DNA of 64,000 nucleotides from Xiphydria camelus (Eukaryota; Arthropoda; Insecta; Hymenoptera; Xiphydriidae), in NCBI GenBank assembly GCA_963678675.1, contig OY783197.1, positions 17,788,182-17,852,181 on the forward strand, in the 5' to 3' direction. The notes beneath the pieces were generated by a model. It made no database searches. It was not told where the DNA came from and saw only the letters and a list, made by a program, of their open reading frames with translations. Position 1 is the first letter of the stretch; every line of letters begins with the position of its first letter. A program made the position numbers and the translations under genes. Positions 34,617 through 47,191 of the stretch are shown piece after piece.

Positions 34617-36581
34617 TAGTCGGAGAGCCAGAGCCAAAAAAGGTCTCTGAATTTAATAAGCCCAGTTTTTTTATAGTTTATTACAGTGGTTGTGTAGACA
34701 AACATACTGCGGTCAGTCAAGCGAAAGCTGGGGCATATGTCTCAGGGACGCTATCAAAGTTGTCGTTCCTGCCGGGGTAATAATTTGAATTTAATAAGGT
34801 TGAAAATCGGTATACAACTTGTATATTGCATATAAATAAAGGTTACGAAGTCAGTCAGCTGAATGTGGGGGCGGAGCTGGTCAGTCAGCAAAAAAAGAAA
34901 TGTAAATTTCGCGCGCGCTCGGCGTTGCAGGCGATTTCAAATCAGAGTATAGGAAAGAGCGCAGGTATACTCGTAGGGGGGGTAAGAGACAATAGCTCGG
35001 GGTCTGTTCCGTCGCACCGAGCGTACATAGGTCGTAAATATCACGGACAATTCGTTAACAGCCATCTCCCGCAGTGCCCGCTTTGACCGGTACCGTCATA
35101 AAAGTGATCCGAGCCGGCTAAAGGAGAGGAGTTTCCGATGCCGCCGATGAACAATTGGGGAATTTTGATACTTAGTTTTTCCATTTCGCCAGCGTCATCG
35201 ACATCCCTCCTCTGGCCGATCAGAGCGCGTCGCGTCACGTTAGCCCACGCTATCCCTTCCATTGGGCTACGATACGAATATATAAATTATTATTTAACGA
35301 ACTAGATTCAATAGGCTATTAATTAATTATAATATAATAATATTGAAAATGTATTATATATGTACAGAATAGACATTACAAATAATATTTTAATAACTCA
35401 TTCATTATCAAATTCTGCCTCCGAATCATCAAATTCGTTGATTTCGCTTAAACGTCAACAACGCAACTTCTTACTTCAATAGGTGTTCAAGTCATATCGA
35501 TAATAAGTACGAAATAAACTATTTTGAGCATGCACAAAATGTTTATATTGAATTGTATCTTACCTTAACTCTTGTCTATACTTTTTACTTAAAGCCATAA
35601 ACTTTCTGTAGCAAACTACATGGTAGCACTCAATTTGTCCTGGATTCGACGGCAAAGATATATTGTCATACGTTAAATTATATTTTGCACGAATTCGTAA
35701 AATTGCTTTACAATTTGTTAAAGTCTTCTCTGTAAATGATATTAATAGCTGATGCTTCTTGAGGCAGAATACACAAATTTTGTTCATTTTGAAACGAAAC
35801 ACATGCGTCACTCACTACGGTTTAACCATTGTTCAATACAACACGAATTGAGACACGACACTTGATGGTTGATAGTACATTGAAGGACACGCTTTTAGCT
35901 CCGATTTATATATTCGCATCGTAGCCCAATGGAAGGGATAGCGTGGGCTAACGTGACGCGACGCGACGCACCCTGATCGGCCAGGGGAAGGATGTCGATG
36001 ACGCTGGCGAAATGGAAAAACTAAGTATCAAAATTCCCCAATTGTTCATCGTCTGCATCGGACACTCCTCTCCTTTAGCCGGCTCGGATCACTTTTATGA
36101 CGGTACCGGTCAAAGCGGGTACTGCGGGAGATGGCTGTTAACGAATTGTCCGTGATATTTACGACCTATGTGTACGCTCGGTGCGACGGAACAGACCCCG
36201 AGCTATTGTCTCTTACCCCCCCTACGAGTATACCTGCGCTCTTTTCTATACTCTGATTTGAAATCGCCTGCAACGCCGAGCGCGCGCGAAATTAACATTT
36301 CTTTTTTTGCTGACTGACCAGCTCCGCCCCCACATTCAGCTGACTGACTTCGTAACCTTTATTTATATGCAATATACAAGTTGTATACCGATTTTCAACC
36401 TTATTAAATTCAAATTATTACCCCGGCAGGAACGACAACTTTGATAGCGTCCCAGAGACATATGCCCCAGCTTTCGCTTGACTGACCGCAGTATGTTTGT
36501 CTACACAACCACTGTAATAAACTATAAAAAAACTGGGCTTATTAAATTCAGAGACCTTTTTTGGCTCTGGCTCTTGGACTA
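34617..36581. mobile_element. 2-kb element with two 660-bp inverted arms
   Basis: The left arm is about 34617-35280 and the right arm about 35912-36581; they are near-identical inverted copies with only scattered differences. The ends read TAGTCGGAGAGCCAGAGCCA (left) and GGCTCTGGCTCTTGGACTA (right). The spacer of about 630 bp carries one - strand exon with a Cys/His motif. Frames inside the arms (34826-35086 and others) are mirrored and not supported as genes. Confidence 0.9.
35566..35811 (-). pseudogene. First exon of an element-encoded Cys/His protein
   Basis: The frame starts at 35811 and gives MTHVFRFKMNKICVFCLKKH, later ECYHVVCYRKF, then ALSKKYRQEL: a C-x2-C pair and an H-x3-C pair, which together could bind one zinc. 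At the end the DNA reads TTAAG/GTAAGA, a good splice donor, so this looks like a 5' exon whose downstream exons are missing. It lies in the unpaired centre of the inverted-repeat element. I do not recognise the protein; a transposon-encoded zinc-binding N-terminus is the best guess. Confidence 0.45.
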
Positions 36582-36584
36582 TAA

Positions 36585-39500
36585 CTAGAGATTTCCAAGT
36601 CGGAATATGACGGTAAACAGCTGGCGCAAGGTGCCGTCGTCTAGGAATGCGCTAGACACCCCCCTTTGCTCCCTCGCGAGAGACACGCGTCGAGGGAACC
36701 AGCGAACCCTCGCCACCCTCCGCCCCCTCTCCGAAAAGTCCCTTTATTACGACTCATTGTCTCTGAAATCTAAATGCTACCATCTATTCCGTAGATTTAT
36801 ATCGGAGATACACGCGCGGACCTCGCGGCGAGGTGAAATTTATTTCACCTCTAATTATGGAATCGCTCAAACACAATTCTTAATGGATAAACCCGCTTTT
36901 TTTACGACGGAATATGGGAACGCGTCCATGGACGGATAATGGAACGGGGGGAGGGGGGGATTCGAGAGAGAGAGAGAGATAATAGGCTCATGCTTCGAGG
37001 GTACCTGCACGCGGTTAAAGGAAAGATGTACATGCATACGACTTGATGATAATGATTTAATCTCGTATTATGCATACTCGTGTGTGGTGACATCATTTAC
37101 CTTGTAGGGGAAAGCCGGGCTGAGTGGATATACCGAGCAAAGCGAATTATTGTATTATTAACCCTTCATTACTCACGTGGGTTTTTGAAACATAAGAGCT
37201 CACCTGGGGTGTACCCTACACCCCAGTTAAAAATTAACGTTTTCTTAGTGAAAAATTGAAATTTCTTAATACTTCTTTTTCTTGGGTTCTTCAAGAGATA
37301 TTTATGTGATAAAATTTCAGAGAATGCTATCACGTCATGTTCATCAAACTATGGCTCAAGAATAATATTGTTGAGTGTTATTATTTATATTTTTTATGAA
37401 AAAAGCAGATGAATACGACAGTTCTGACTCTTCACGACATGCATTTTACATTGCGGTTCACTGTATCCTTATGTCAATCTAGGAATGGCTTTTCTGTTTA
37501 TTATATATAGGAACTGAGTGTAATCAATAATTAAATGTACTTACTGTTAAGCTTTTCTTCCAAATTGAAATGAAATTATTATCAAAAACTGACACTTCTA
37601 GATTCTAAGTTACATGTAAATAGAGGGTGGGGACAGCGTCTTCGTTCAGGATTGGTCAAAGCTTACGTCTTACGCCGCGTTTGTTTGATGAACCTTACGT
37701 TTTACGTCTTACGTCTTACGTCTTACGGAATTTTCTGTGTAATGGCCAAACCCAGTACGGCACCTTTGCTCACCAGGCGAGTAAGGCGACGTCACCACCG
37801 ATGCGCAACAGGCGTATAGTCGGGAAGAAGAAAACAACAGGATTGCTTGCGGTATTGATTACGCAAAGCTTCACATGTGTTTAGGCATTGAAGAAATTTA
37901 GTAGGCTTCTCGGGGAATTGGTATTTTATCGTATCAGAGGTATACATTTATAACTTTACACGCGGTCTAATCTCGGATATCCTGCCGCCTTCCCTGGATA
38001 CAAATGCTCGTGACGATAGCTACGAACCATTGCTTCGCGCTATATGATTGAAATCGAATTCTACATACATACGAGCCTAATGACTTTACCTGATAGAAAG
38101 CTGTTGTAGATCTACGAGTGTCGTTCTATCGTCGATTATCGTAAAAAGTTAGAGCATCGCAAGGATTCTGGTAAATCCAACGCAAGCCGCCGTAACTGTC
38201 TGCCCGATACTCCAGAACAAAGCGTAGAGCGGTGGCAACTGAAGGCCCGACGTGCGATACCTAAATGAAATCCACAGCCGCCTAGCTGAGTACCCCATTA
38301 ACGGCAATAATACGCCCATTATTATTATCCGCAGGCGGAAGGATCTTTGAGAAAAGAAATGACAAGGTGCGTGAGATTCATCGTGATTCGAAAAGGAACA
38401 GAGAGCCAGAGTACCAGAAGCTGAACGATCGATAACGTTGAAATTGTACGTATCTTCCGTACTTGTGTTTCCGGAGGATTGCAGAACATAATATCGCCGC
38501 AGCAACTGTGTGAATGAAGATTGACGAAAACAGTGCCCACAGAAATAACTTATACCACGTTTCGGAAGGAAGCGTTATGAGATTATTTCCAGGAAACCAT
38601 CATTCCTTCAACAATAACGGTACCCGAGTCGAAATCCGAGAATTGAAAGTCTTGACGGAACTGAATTACGAGTATATTTCGTCAAAGCAGTTCCCTTTCA
38701 GTTCTATAATTTTCAGTCTTTTCAATTCTTTTTCAGTGGTATATTATATACTAAAATAATTTTCTTTCCGACGGAGATAGGGAATTGGGAATGGTGGAGA
38801 TATAGTACTAAAATATACATACAAAATATATACACACGATTGCATTTAAGTAATTAATATATTATCAATATACTATTCATTATGCACGTCACATATATTT
38901 ATCACATATGTAACATATAGGGTAACGCGGACCAACATTGACACTGGGTTAACATTGACACATTTTCTGAATCTTATTACTTTCTGCTACACGGAGAGAG
39001 AAATCCAAGAATTTTTGTTCAGAAATTCTGGCTAAAATTGCCGTGCCACAAAAGAAAAATTGCCGTGCTGCAAAAGAAAAATTGCCGTGCCGCAAAAGAG
39101 TAATGGTAGTGCTCTCGCCCAGTTCACGACCCCGTGAGAACCCCCCTTAAATCTTATTTTGTTATTTGGACTAGACTTATATCACTTGTCCCTACCGTAG
39201 ATACCCGTTTTCAGAAATGATTAATCTATTCAACACATTTCAGCCAATTTTGGACTTACACCATTTTTCCCCAGCACCAGCCAATTGAAGGGCTTGGTGC
39301 AAGAATAGGCTACGTGGAAGAAGGCTAGTTTGGAGAAAACTGCAAAAAAACGTGTACCGTCGTAATTTTACAAATTAGACTAGGTAACTTTTTCTACTCA
39401 CCTGTGATCATTGATGCAATAAAAGTATACACGTTACGTGCACGGTTCTTGCTCTAAACGAAAGCTATGCCCCGAAACCATCGAAAATTTAATCTCGCAA

Positions 39501-39965
39501 AATCTGGTCTTTGACCGGTTCTTGAACCAAGCTCTTCAATTATTCCGGTGCGTGGAAACGAGAATTGCTGGATGTAGTAGCAGGAATCGGGCGGTGGTGA
39601 CGGAAGGCTAGGGCGTGATGCAGGTTCCGTATTAAGTTTATTTCGACCAGGAGTAGTACCTACAGCTCTAGGCGGAGTGTCCGCGGTGGTTGCTCGAAAA
39701 CAAGTGAAGTTCTTTGAAGAGATCTGCATGAAACAACGACCGTCATATTTTCTGCTAAAGAACGCGGGCTGTTCAAAGGACTCTCAAATTCAAAACTCGT
39801 GTATTAGAAACTCTCGTTATTGGTATATTTCTTTCTTTCTGCGTATACTTGTATAGAAGGAAGGTCACTCGAGGGATGAGATGAGGTATGTTAAGGCCAA
39901 GCATGGGCTGGAATGCGCTCGCAGTCCCGTACCTTTCGCGGAAGGCTAATTGCTAAATCACTCTG
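36585..39965. other. Intergenic DNA with minor repeats
   Basis: No gene was recognised. TTAACCCTTC at 37158 with the hairpin CTGGGGTGTACCCTACACCC at 37204-37226 resembles one end of a piggyBac-like element. The heptamer GTCTTAC is repeated at 37664-37733. TAGGGTAACGCGGACC at 38929 looks like one end of a TA-target element. A unit of about 22 bp (ATTGCCGTGCCGCAAAAGA) is repeated three times at 39039-39106. Confidence 0.4.
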
Positions 39966-39968
39966 CTA

Positions 39969-40352
39969 AGGGGTCGTCCATTAATCACGTGATGCTTTTT
40001 AGCATTTTTTTTAGCCCCCCCCCCTCCCTCCTGGTGATACGTGGTGAGGTTTAAGGCTAACACCCCCCTCCCCCCCCAAATCACGTGTATTTTCTTAGTT
40101 AGTACAAAAAGTATCTTAAAAATTTTAGAATATTATCTTTAATTACAGGTAAGTATAATCTAATTTAATTCTAGAAAATTAAGAACCGTGATAAAAGTGT
40201 CTAGACATTAAGGTTGTTTAGAAATCGCGCGTTCAACGAAAAAATAAATACACGTGATATCTCACTACACCCCCCCCCCCTTGTGATATTTCGTGATTTT
40301 TGCCGACCCCCCCCCCCCCTTTCGGAACTCACGTGATTAATGGACGACCCCT
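39969..40352. mobile_element. MITE with AGGGGTCGTCCATTAATCAC ends and C-runs
   Basis: The inverted right end is GTGATTAATGGACGACCCCT. The interior has four C-rich runs (near 40014, 40062, 40270 and 40303) and CACGTGAT words. TA lies at both borders. Confidence 0.9.
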
Positions 40353-40499
40353 AATCACCCCCAACCATCGGCTACTTAATCCGCTTATACGGAGAAGTAG
40401 CGACAAATTCCGACCCCTCCGTACGGTACGAGCAACCACCGCTCGGTCCCGTTAGGTACATGACTCAGGGAAGCCTCATCCCTCGCTTTCACGCCACTT

Positions 40500-40655
40500 T
40501 TCTAGCCAATCCGGGCATACCGCATAGCTCACCGTCATTCTCATTCAGCCAATCAGGACGCTCCGCATCAGCCCACGCTATCCCCACCATCTTGCAATTA
40601 CCGTTAGATGTAAGATATATGAACCGCAACCAAATGCGCGTTAGTCAGTTCAGCT
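40500..40655 (+). promoter_or_regulatory. Candidate promoter of the MBD gene
   Basis: Two CCAAT boxes (40506-40510 and 40549-40553) precede a perfect insect initiator TCAGTT at 40645-40650, about 700 bp upstream of the start codon. The intervening 40651-41345 would be 5' leader, perhaps with an intron. This is motif-based inference only. Confidence 0.3.
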
Positions 40656-41345
40656 AATGAAGTGCACCGGAACATATACATACAGTGCATTCAGTGTGCA
40701 AGCGCTCGAACTTGCAGTTAGATAGTTCGTCTCCGACTCAACCTCAGACGCTATAATCAGGGCAACCGGTCCCCTGTACCTCGCGAATTCAATCAAACGT
40801 ATATCAGTGTGTGTTTGTAACGAAGTGAAGAGTGCCGCGTCCAGCACAGAGTGTCCAGTCAAGTCCAGCACATTCAAGTAGTAAGTCCTTCAACTTGCCG
40901 TTCGTTTCACCTAACACTGAGTATATATCCGTTTCACTCAGGTGACTAGTCAGTTATCTTGCCGCTCAAGGCATACCAATGTAGTGTATCGTATACAGTA
41001 CACATTCGGAACAATTAATTCTAAACCATGGTTAAATCATCAAGCTACTGTATCTCTTTAACTCGAATATATTACCAATAATATAGTGCAGAGTGCAGTG
41101 TTAATTCATTTGAACCAATCGTCCCGTTTAAATCGCCTCACCACACGTTCAATCAACAGCCGAGAGCTTAAAATCCGCCTCGCGGTATGTTTAAACAGAT
41201 TCCATCAGGGTATCAAACAGTTTGGAGTCCGAGACGGAACGGCAGAGGACCGAGGAGTCATCCGCGAATAGCAGTCTATCCGTCACATCTTGAAAGTCAA
41301 AAGAGTTAGTAGAATATCGCCCGGCGCTAGTCCGGGTATAGCGCC

Positions 41346-44300
41346 ATGAAGCAAAAAGTTCCCATTGACATGACCAATCCGGCGTTCAAGGAGCCCTTCA
41401 AATACGATTGGAAGAGGGAACTAGTATATAGGGCAAGATCTAAGAATAGTCTAAAGAGAATGGCCGATATATATTACTATACACCGAACGGAAAGAAAGT
41501 TAGAAGCTTTAGAGAAGTGGCGGAGTTTCGTAAGTAGTACATAATCTCATTCAAGCGTGCGTACCGCGTATCTCGAAGTATCGCTTACTGACATTCTCAC
41601 GATTCTTGCAGTTCATACCAAGGAGCTAACTATCGACAATTTCACATTCTACAAAGAGCCGCTCGGTCTTGACGATCCCGAAAAGGAGATAATCAGGAAT
41701 GCCAAAAGAGCAAGGGCAAGTGTCGCGTGGTTTCTAACTTTACATTGCCTTTTTTCTATCTTTCGTTTAGGTATAACGAAATGTGCGATCATCTTGTAGG
41801 ATTCTGGACCAGTTAGCGCCACCCCGCCCAAAAATGTGCTCAAGAAGGCAACGCCCGTCAAGAAAATTGTCGGGAAACCGGCCACGCCGTCGCCGCGGAG
41901 ACCCGTCGGCCGGCCACCGAAAGGGGGAAGGACTCCGGGACTCAGGGTCAAACTTCCCGGCAAGAGGGGACCGCAGAAAAGTACGCGTTCACACGTGATA
42001 ATTCTACTTTTCGTGCGTAAAATGTCAGCTTGGTCATTGAATTCTGATCGAGCGTCTAAGCGAATAGAAATTTAGATGAATTTGAACCGGGTGTTTGCGG
42101 ATTTATTCTGAGAATAGGAGTGGGTTCTGACGAACGCATGGACCAATAGCGCTTCGTCCGAGCTTTCCCTGCTTACACCCAGTGTACGAGATGGTGAGCT
42201 AATGAGTATTGCGAAGGGAAGCAGGGAAACAGCCGAGCTGCCATTAGTTTATGCGCTTAACAATTTACGCCCAATATTGGATCGGTGAACATTCAGTATA
42301 TAATGTTATACAACGTGTTCACACCCAGCCTCCGACAGTGTGTGGAGCCGATTTAGGGCAGGTTGTATAAACGCGGTGAACTGTAGTTCAGCTTGAACTA
42401 CAGTTCACCGCGTTTATACAATCGGCCCTTAAAATTTGCCACATACATAAACCAATTATCGGCTCGGTTAGCCTTCTCTGGTATCATTGCAGTTGTTTAA
42501 GAATCGGAGACAAAACTGCATAGATCACTATTGATTTGTATATGCAGCAAACTCGAAAAAGGCTCTACCCACTCTCGGAGCCTGGGCGTAAGTGCCCTGT
42601 ATGTACTCTTATCTTAAATATCCTTTAAAAAACTCTTATGGAACCAGTTTCATTGACTTTGGCCTCTGCTTAAACTCGGCTTTATTTCAGAATTCTGGCA
42701 GTTAATTAGTTATTACGAAAATGGAGGTTTAAACAGAGTGAAACATTGATGAAATTGGTCCGTAAAGTATAAATTCTTGTTGCACAAAGACGGTATTAGA
42801 AAAATATCATTGTCGCGATACTTACTTGAAATTCGCATAGCAGAAACGGAATCACCACCGGACGAGAGTGAGATGTTACAAGTATCACCCCAGTGGAGCT
42901 CTCCAGCCCCAGGACGGCGCAGTCAAACGCAGCCGGTGGAAAAATCTCCACCCGCTGAACCTAAGAGGGCTTTGACGTAAGTTTTTTTTTTACAAATTTT
43001 CTTTATATTCTCTACATGGTTAGAAAAACTGGTACGGTTGATGATCGGTAAGGTGGATATTCTGATGTATACGAATTTTTGCCCAATTTAATCCTATACT
43101 AATCTAGTATAATGAAAAGTCTGGTAAAGCATATTGCAATAGTAGCTTCGATTCGGGCGAAGCAAAAATATAACGCCACTTCAAGTATAGAACTACATGT
43201 TGATGCTTTTCGATGAGTCAATTTTCATTTGAGAGTTTGCTATTATTTGCAAATCATTACATTTTATTTTCTCAAGCGTTATGGTAAAGCATGTAATCTA
43301 TTGACAGTTTAAGCGGAGGAAATTATACAGGGATTGGCCTATCTTTCTCTATCGAATGCGTTTGTTATGAGAGGTGGTCAATCACTGTGGGGAGGTCAAC
43401 AACTGTATGCTTTACCTTATTCTAGCGTTGTAAATTGAACGTTCATCGAAGGTTGGTACAAATCGTAAGCGAAACGATGTATTTTCACTTATTTTAAAAT
43501 TTTTAAAGTCAAGTTCCAAAAAGTACAGTGAGAACGTATCGATGTCCCTTTATGGGGGGCTTAAACGATGCGCATCGCGCAATTTATAGCCTCATTTCGC
43601 GCGATATACGTACTAATTCCTAGTAACGAGAGAAATTACACCAGGTAGTATACCGAAAAGATACAAATTCTACATACGTCTACGTTCTCCCCTCTGTCTC
43701 TACCCCTTTACCATCAATGTTTCACCTATTGCCCTTGTCTCATCCATAAATCCTTTAAAAAATTCGTGTTTTTTGTTTGTTTAATATGTACATACATCCC
43801 CGCATTTATTTGTACATGTATGTATTCCCTTTATACCTTCCCCCACCAACGCACATCTGAGAGGACTAAAGTCCAGAAACCATGCAGCATACGGTGTTCG
43901 ACGAGTATGGGGCTCATACCCAGTTTGCAGTGTTGCGTCTGTCTCTGCTTATATCATCCAGAATTCGTCGAAGGTAGACACTTTGCCGGCAGTGAAAATT
44001 ATGTTTGCAAGGTTCATAACTCTTGAATTCTCGGGGTATTATTAGGAGTCGGGTTTTGGTGTCGGGAGTTTTTTATTTTCCTAGGAACGTACGACGAACG
44101 AATGCATCGAATGTTCTATTTCAAATCGAGTGAAGAATTCAACTGGAGCGCGGTGCTACATTTTTGCGATTTGATCGCATGTACATGTCGGTCTTTATTT
44201 CTAGATCGTACTCGAAAGACTGTTTGAGTTAAATTCTTCTTTCGATTTAGAATAGAACGTACGATGTACGTATAGATAAAGCTTTAAAAACCTGAGAAGT

Positions 44301-45794
44301 TGACTACGAATGCCGTCTGTAGGAAAATCAGGTTTCTGTCGTTTTTCGAGGCATCTAAAGACGTGATTCTTTATTGATCTGACTCAAAGGATTATAGATT
44401 TCTAGTAGTAAACATGCTTTTACAAGGTAGTTGCTGCAGCTAGAAAGTCTGAAGTAATTTAAACATGTTGAAATGTCTAGTTTTTTAAAACAAAACTATA
44501 CGAGGATGTTAAGAAATATTCTTATTGAACTTGCTAAACTTTCTTAATATTGTGTATTTTAGCATAGGTACTTAAAAATGCTGTTATTTATTTTTACTAG
44601 TAAAAAAGAAATGAGAAATACGAGTTATGAATTATTTTTGTATATTTGGTGGTACACTCATTGATGACTAAATGAAGGCTAAATCTATGTCAGTTTGCGT
44701 AGTTTTGTGATCAAGACCGAACTGAAAACTATCTAACGTGAACAATTTGGAGGGAAAATAAAATTTTAGGCCAGGAAATTTCAAAAAGCTTGGAGATTTC
44801 GGATTAAACATGCAGCAGATACTCTGCCGCTGTTTTGAGCTTTTCATTTCATACAATTTCAAACAACCCCGAAGTCCAAGATCATTGACAGTACAACATC
44901 ATTCCGTAGAATTCAAATAAGCTTCACTTTCATTCGCGACATCGACCTCGAAAAATACGTCAGATACTTGGAGATTTTTGTTGTAGAACTGTCAACCGGA
45001 TTCCAGTGATCGTATCAACAGCAGTATCAACCGATAACTCCGTCTCTCACGCCATCCCCGTTAATTCCGATAAGCATACTGGGTGCCCAGGCTACGAAAC
45101 CAAAACACCCAATAAGTCCGCGCAAAATATCGCCTTGATAGCTGGAAAGAAGTATATCGTGGTACCGAAGAATAACGCGATGGCGATGCAACCTGCGATA
45201 ACTGTTAAACCGGACAAAATTGGCGACAAACCGGCGATGCTGCACGATAGCGCAATGACGGACGCTTTCGGTACAAATATCGAGAAGCAATCGACAATAC
45301 CTCGCTCGCCGATAAATGAATTGATAAATGATGCCAAAATGAAATCAGATGAGTCTATTCAAAGCGAAAAGAACGAAACGAACAGTGGCTCGATGAATGC
45401 AGCATCGAACTTAGCGCCTAACGTCTCGACAAGCGTAGTGTCGAATATAGCGTCGAACGTAGTGTTGACGTATCGTCGAGCGTAGCATCCAACGTTGCGT
45501 CAACGTAACTGCCGAAAAGACGAACGAACCGAGTGACGGTGGTGCGAGAGTAGAACAGCCGGAGAGTGTTCGAGTAACGAATAACTGCTCCCCGAAGCGT
45601 TGAGCGCTCTGGAAAATGGACGAAAGAAAAATGATGCGACACAGGAGACAACTTCCGAGTGCGCAACCACGACTTCGAATAGTCTTGTACCGAGCAATGA
45701 AGAAAGCTTGCTTCCAGCGGCTGTTGCTTTAGCGAAGGACAAAATTGAAACTTCGGTGACGAAGGCGGACACTTTGAATCTGGACTGCAAATAA
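41346..45794 (+). CDS. Methyl-CpG-binding-domain protein with AT-hook-like segment and Cys-rich finger
   Basis: Proposed exons are 41346-41529, 41612-41721, 41800-41980, 42841-42976 and 43864-44011, whose junction phases all agree and give 253 residues, plus a last coding exon ending at 45794. Residues 14-90 form an MBD/TAM domain (YDWKRELVYRA, then YYYTPNGKKVRS, then LTIDNFTFYKEPLG). Residues 135-139 (GRPPK) lie in a basic, proline-rich stretch like an AT hook. Residues 211-252 hold a cysteine-rich finger (QCCVCLCLYHPEF, NYVCK). The order resembles insect sba (six-banded) proteins; I am not sure of that name. The likely role is nuclear DNA or chromatin binding. The exon 2 donor (GTCGCG) and exon 5 donor (GTTCAT) are weak. 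The join to the last exon is unresolved, and that exon is frame-broken. The exon 5 frame would otherwise stop at 44026. Confidence 0.65.
42364..42420. repeat. Perfect 27-bp hairpin in an intron of the MBD gene
   Basis: The arms 42364-42390 and 42394-42420 (starting TGTATAAACGCGGTGAACTG) pair without mismatch around a 3-nt loop. Imperfect pairing continues outside (GGGC...GCCC). Confidence 0.9.
44910..45794 (+). pseudogene. Putative last coding exon of the MBD gene, with frame breaks
   Basis: The frame is open from 44910 to a stop at 45483-45485, continues in the next frame for about 20 codons, then in the third (AEKTNEPSDGG, then VRVTNNCSPK), and returns to the first frame until a stop at 45792-45794. 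Each step equals the loss of one base, and three steps restore the frame. The protein is Ser/Asn/Val/Thr-rich and low in complexity (SNLAPNVSTSVVSNIASN). Assembly error, real decay or an unrelated open stretch are all possible. I see no domain here. The acceptor could be 44908-44909 or 45005-45006. Confidence 0.4.
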
Positions 45795-45799
45795 GTCCG

Positions 45800-46218
45800 T
45801 TTTCCATTGATCGCTCGTTTTCTTCTGTTTTTCTCCTAATAGTTTATAACGTTAAGGTAACTCCTTTATGAGGTTTTGGCAGTTGCTTTGTACATATTAT
45901 TGTATTTACAATTAAGTCATTCACTAGTACGATTATTGTTGAATTATTTCGTGGCCAATTGGCAGGAGTGTATACTAATCCAACGCTGTGATGAAAAATT
46001 CTAGCGCATCTTCCGATAGTATTCCGATTGATGTCAATTCCACAGCTACGATTAAATTTAAAAAATTGTCGATTAATTGTCGTTGACAGATGTAATTGGT
46101 GTACTTAATCGTTGTAGCTCTTGACGAAGTTATTAAAACGAGAGATATAATCACCTTGTAGATGTTATTCTTCCAGTCACGCGTCAAGCTTGTCTGTTCC
46201 AAGCTGTAAATACAATAT
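45800..46218. other. 3' flank of the MBD gene
   Basis: AT-rich; presumably 3' UTR and intergenic DNA. No clear AATAAA signal could be assigned. Confidence 0.35.
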
Positions 46219-47191
46219 ATAGGGTAAAGTCGGGAGAGATGGCGCACCTTTTTTTTAAGTGGTATAAAAACTAGATTTGTAGAATAAGCAATAATTAATT
46301 GATAATGTGGATAGAGCGAACAATAAAATATAGGAATTTGTAAAGGAACGACCAAAAGTGTTATCGAGTTTTGTAAAAAATTTGTCAAAAGAAAATATAC
46401 CAAAAACCAACTCACCCGCCCTAGTATGGGTGAGATGGCGCAGTCGAAAAAATTGGTGGGGGTGAGTGGTTCTCCAAGAATAGGCTTCACCCTTGTCGAA
46501 AACCACTACAGCGGATTGAACACTACAGTGGTCAGTAGTGGTATACAGTGGTGAATAGTGACATGCAGTGGTACGTAGTGGTAAGAAGTGGTAAGTAGTG
46601 CACATGTAATGGTTATACTATTTTTGTTATTGAATCATATAAAAAGGGTACAAAATTTAAATTATACGGTGGATGTATCACTTTTGCTCCCGAAAACTCT
46701 GCAATCACGCGAATTGAGAGAAGAAAGGTATAATAACTAGATAAATTTAAATGTTACTTATAGAAGACAATGCAATGGTAGATGACTTCTTTGGTTGATA
46801 TTATTGGATACCGTTGAGATTCTCGCGATTGTAGACCCGCGCGTGCTTAAATTTTAAATTTAAACTTGCATTTTCTAGTAAAAGAGCGAAGGGAGAACAA
46901 CATTTTCCCGACGTTTCTGTGAGCTTCTATCCTCCTATTAAAAAAGAACTATAATCTAAAATATGTGTCGCGCGAAATTACCTAGCAGGGAAAGACTCAC
47001 TTATAAAACAAGAAGAGAGATCTATTAATTTTGATTCTCCAGAGCTCTGACTCAGATAAAATTATAATCATGATTCAATCTCACGCGTGGAAAGCAAGGC
47101 TACAATAGCCATTCCTCGGACCACCGTCCGACGCAAATACTGCGACTCAGAGAAATTGAGCATCATCGAGTTCTTAATGTATTGATAATCA

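Noticed and set aside
34826..35086. Open frame inside the long inverted repeat
   Set aside because: It is duplicated in the mirror arm and has no domain; low-stop composition explains it.
37158..37226. piggyBac-like end TTAACCCTTC with a hairpin
   Set aside because: No matching opposite end with TTAA was found within several kilobases, so it is mentioned only as a possible single end.
45027..45337. - strand frames opposite the MBD last exon
   Set aside because: Mirror of the + strand low-complexity frame; no domain or splice sites.
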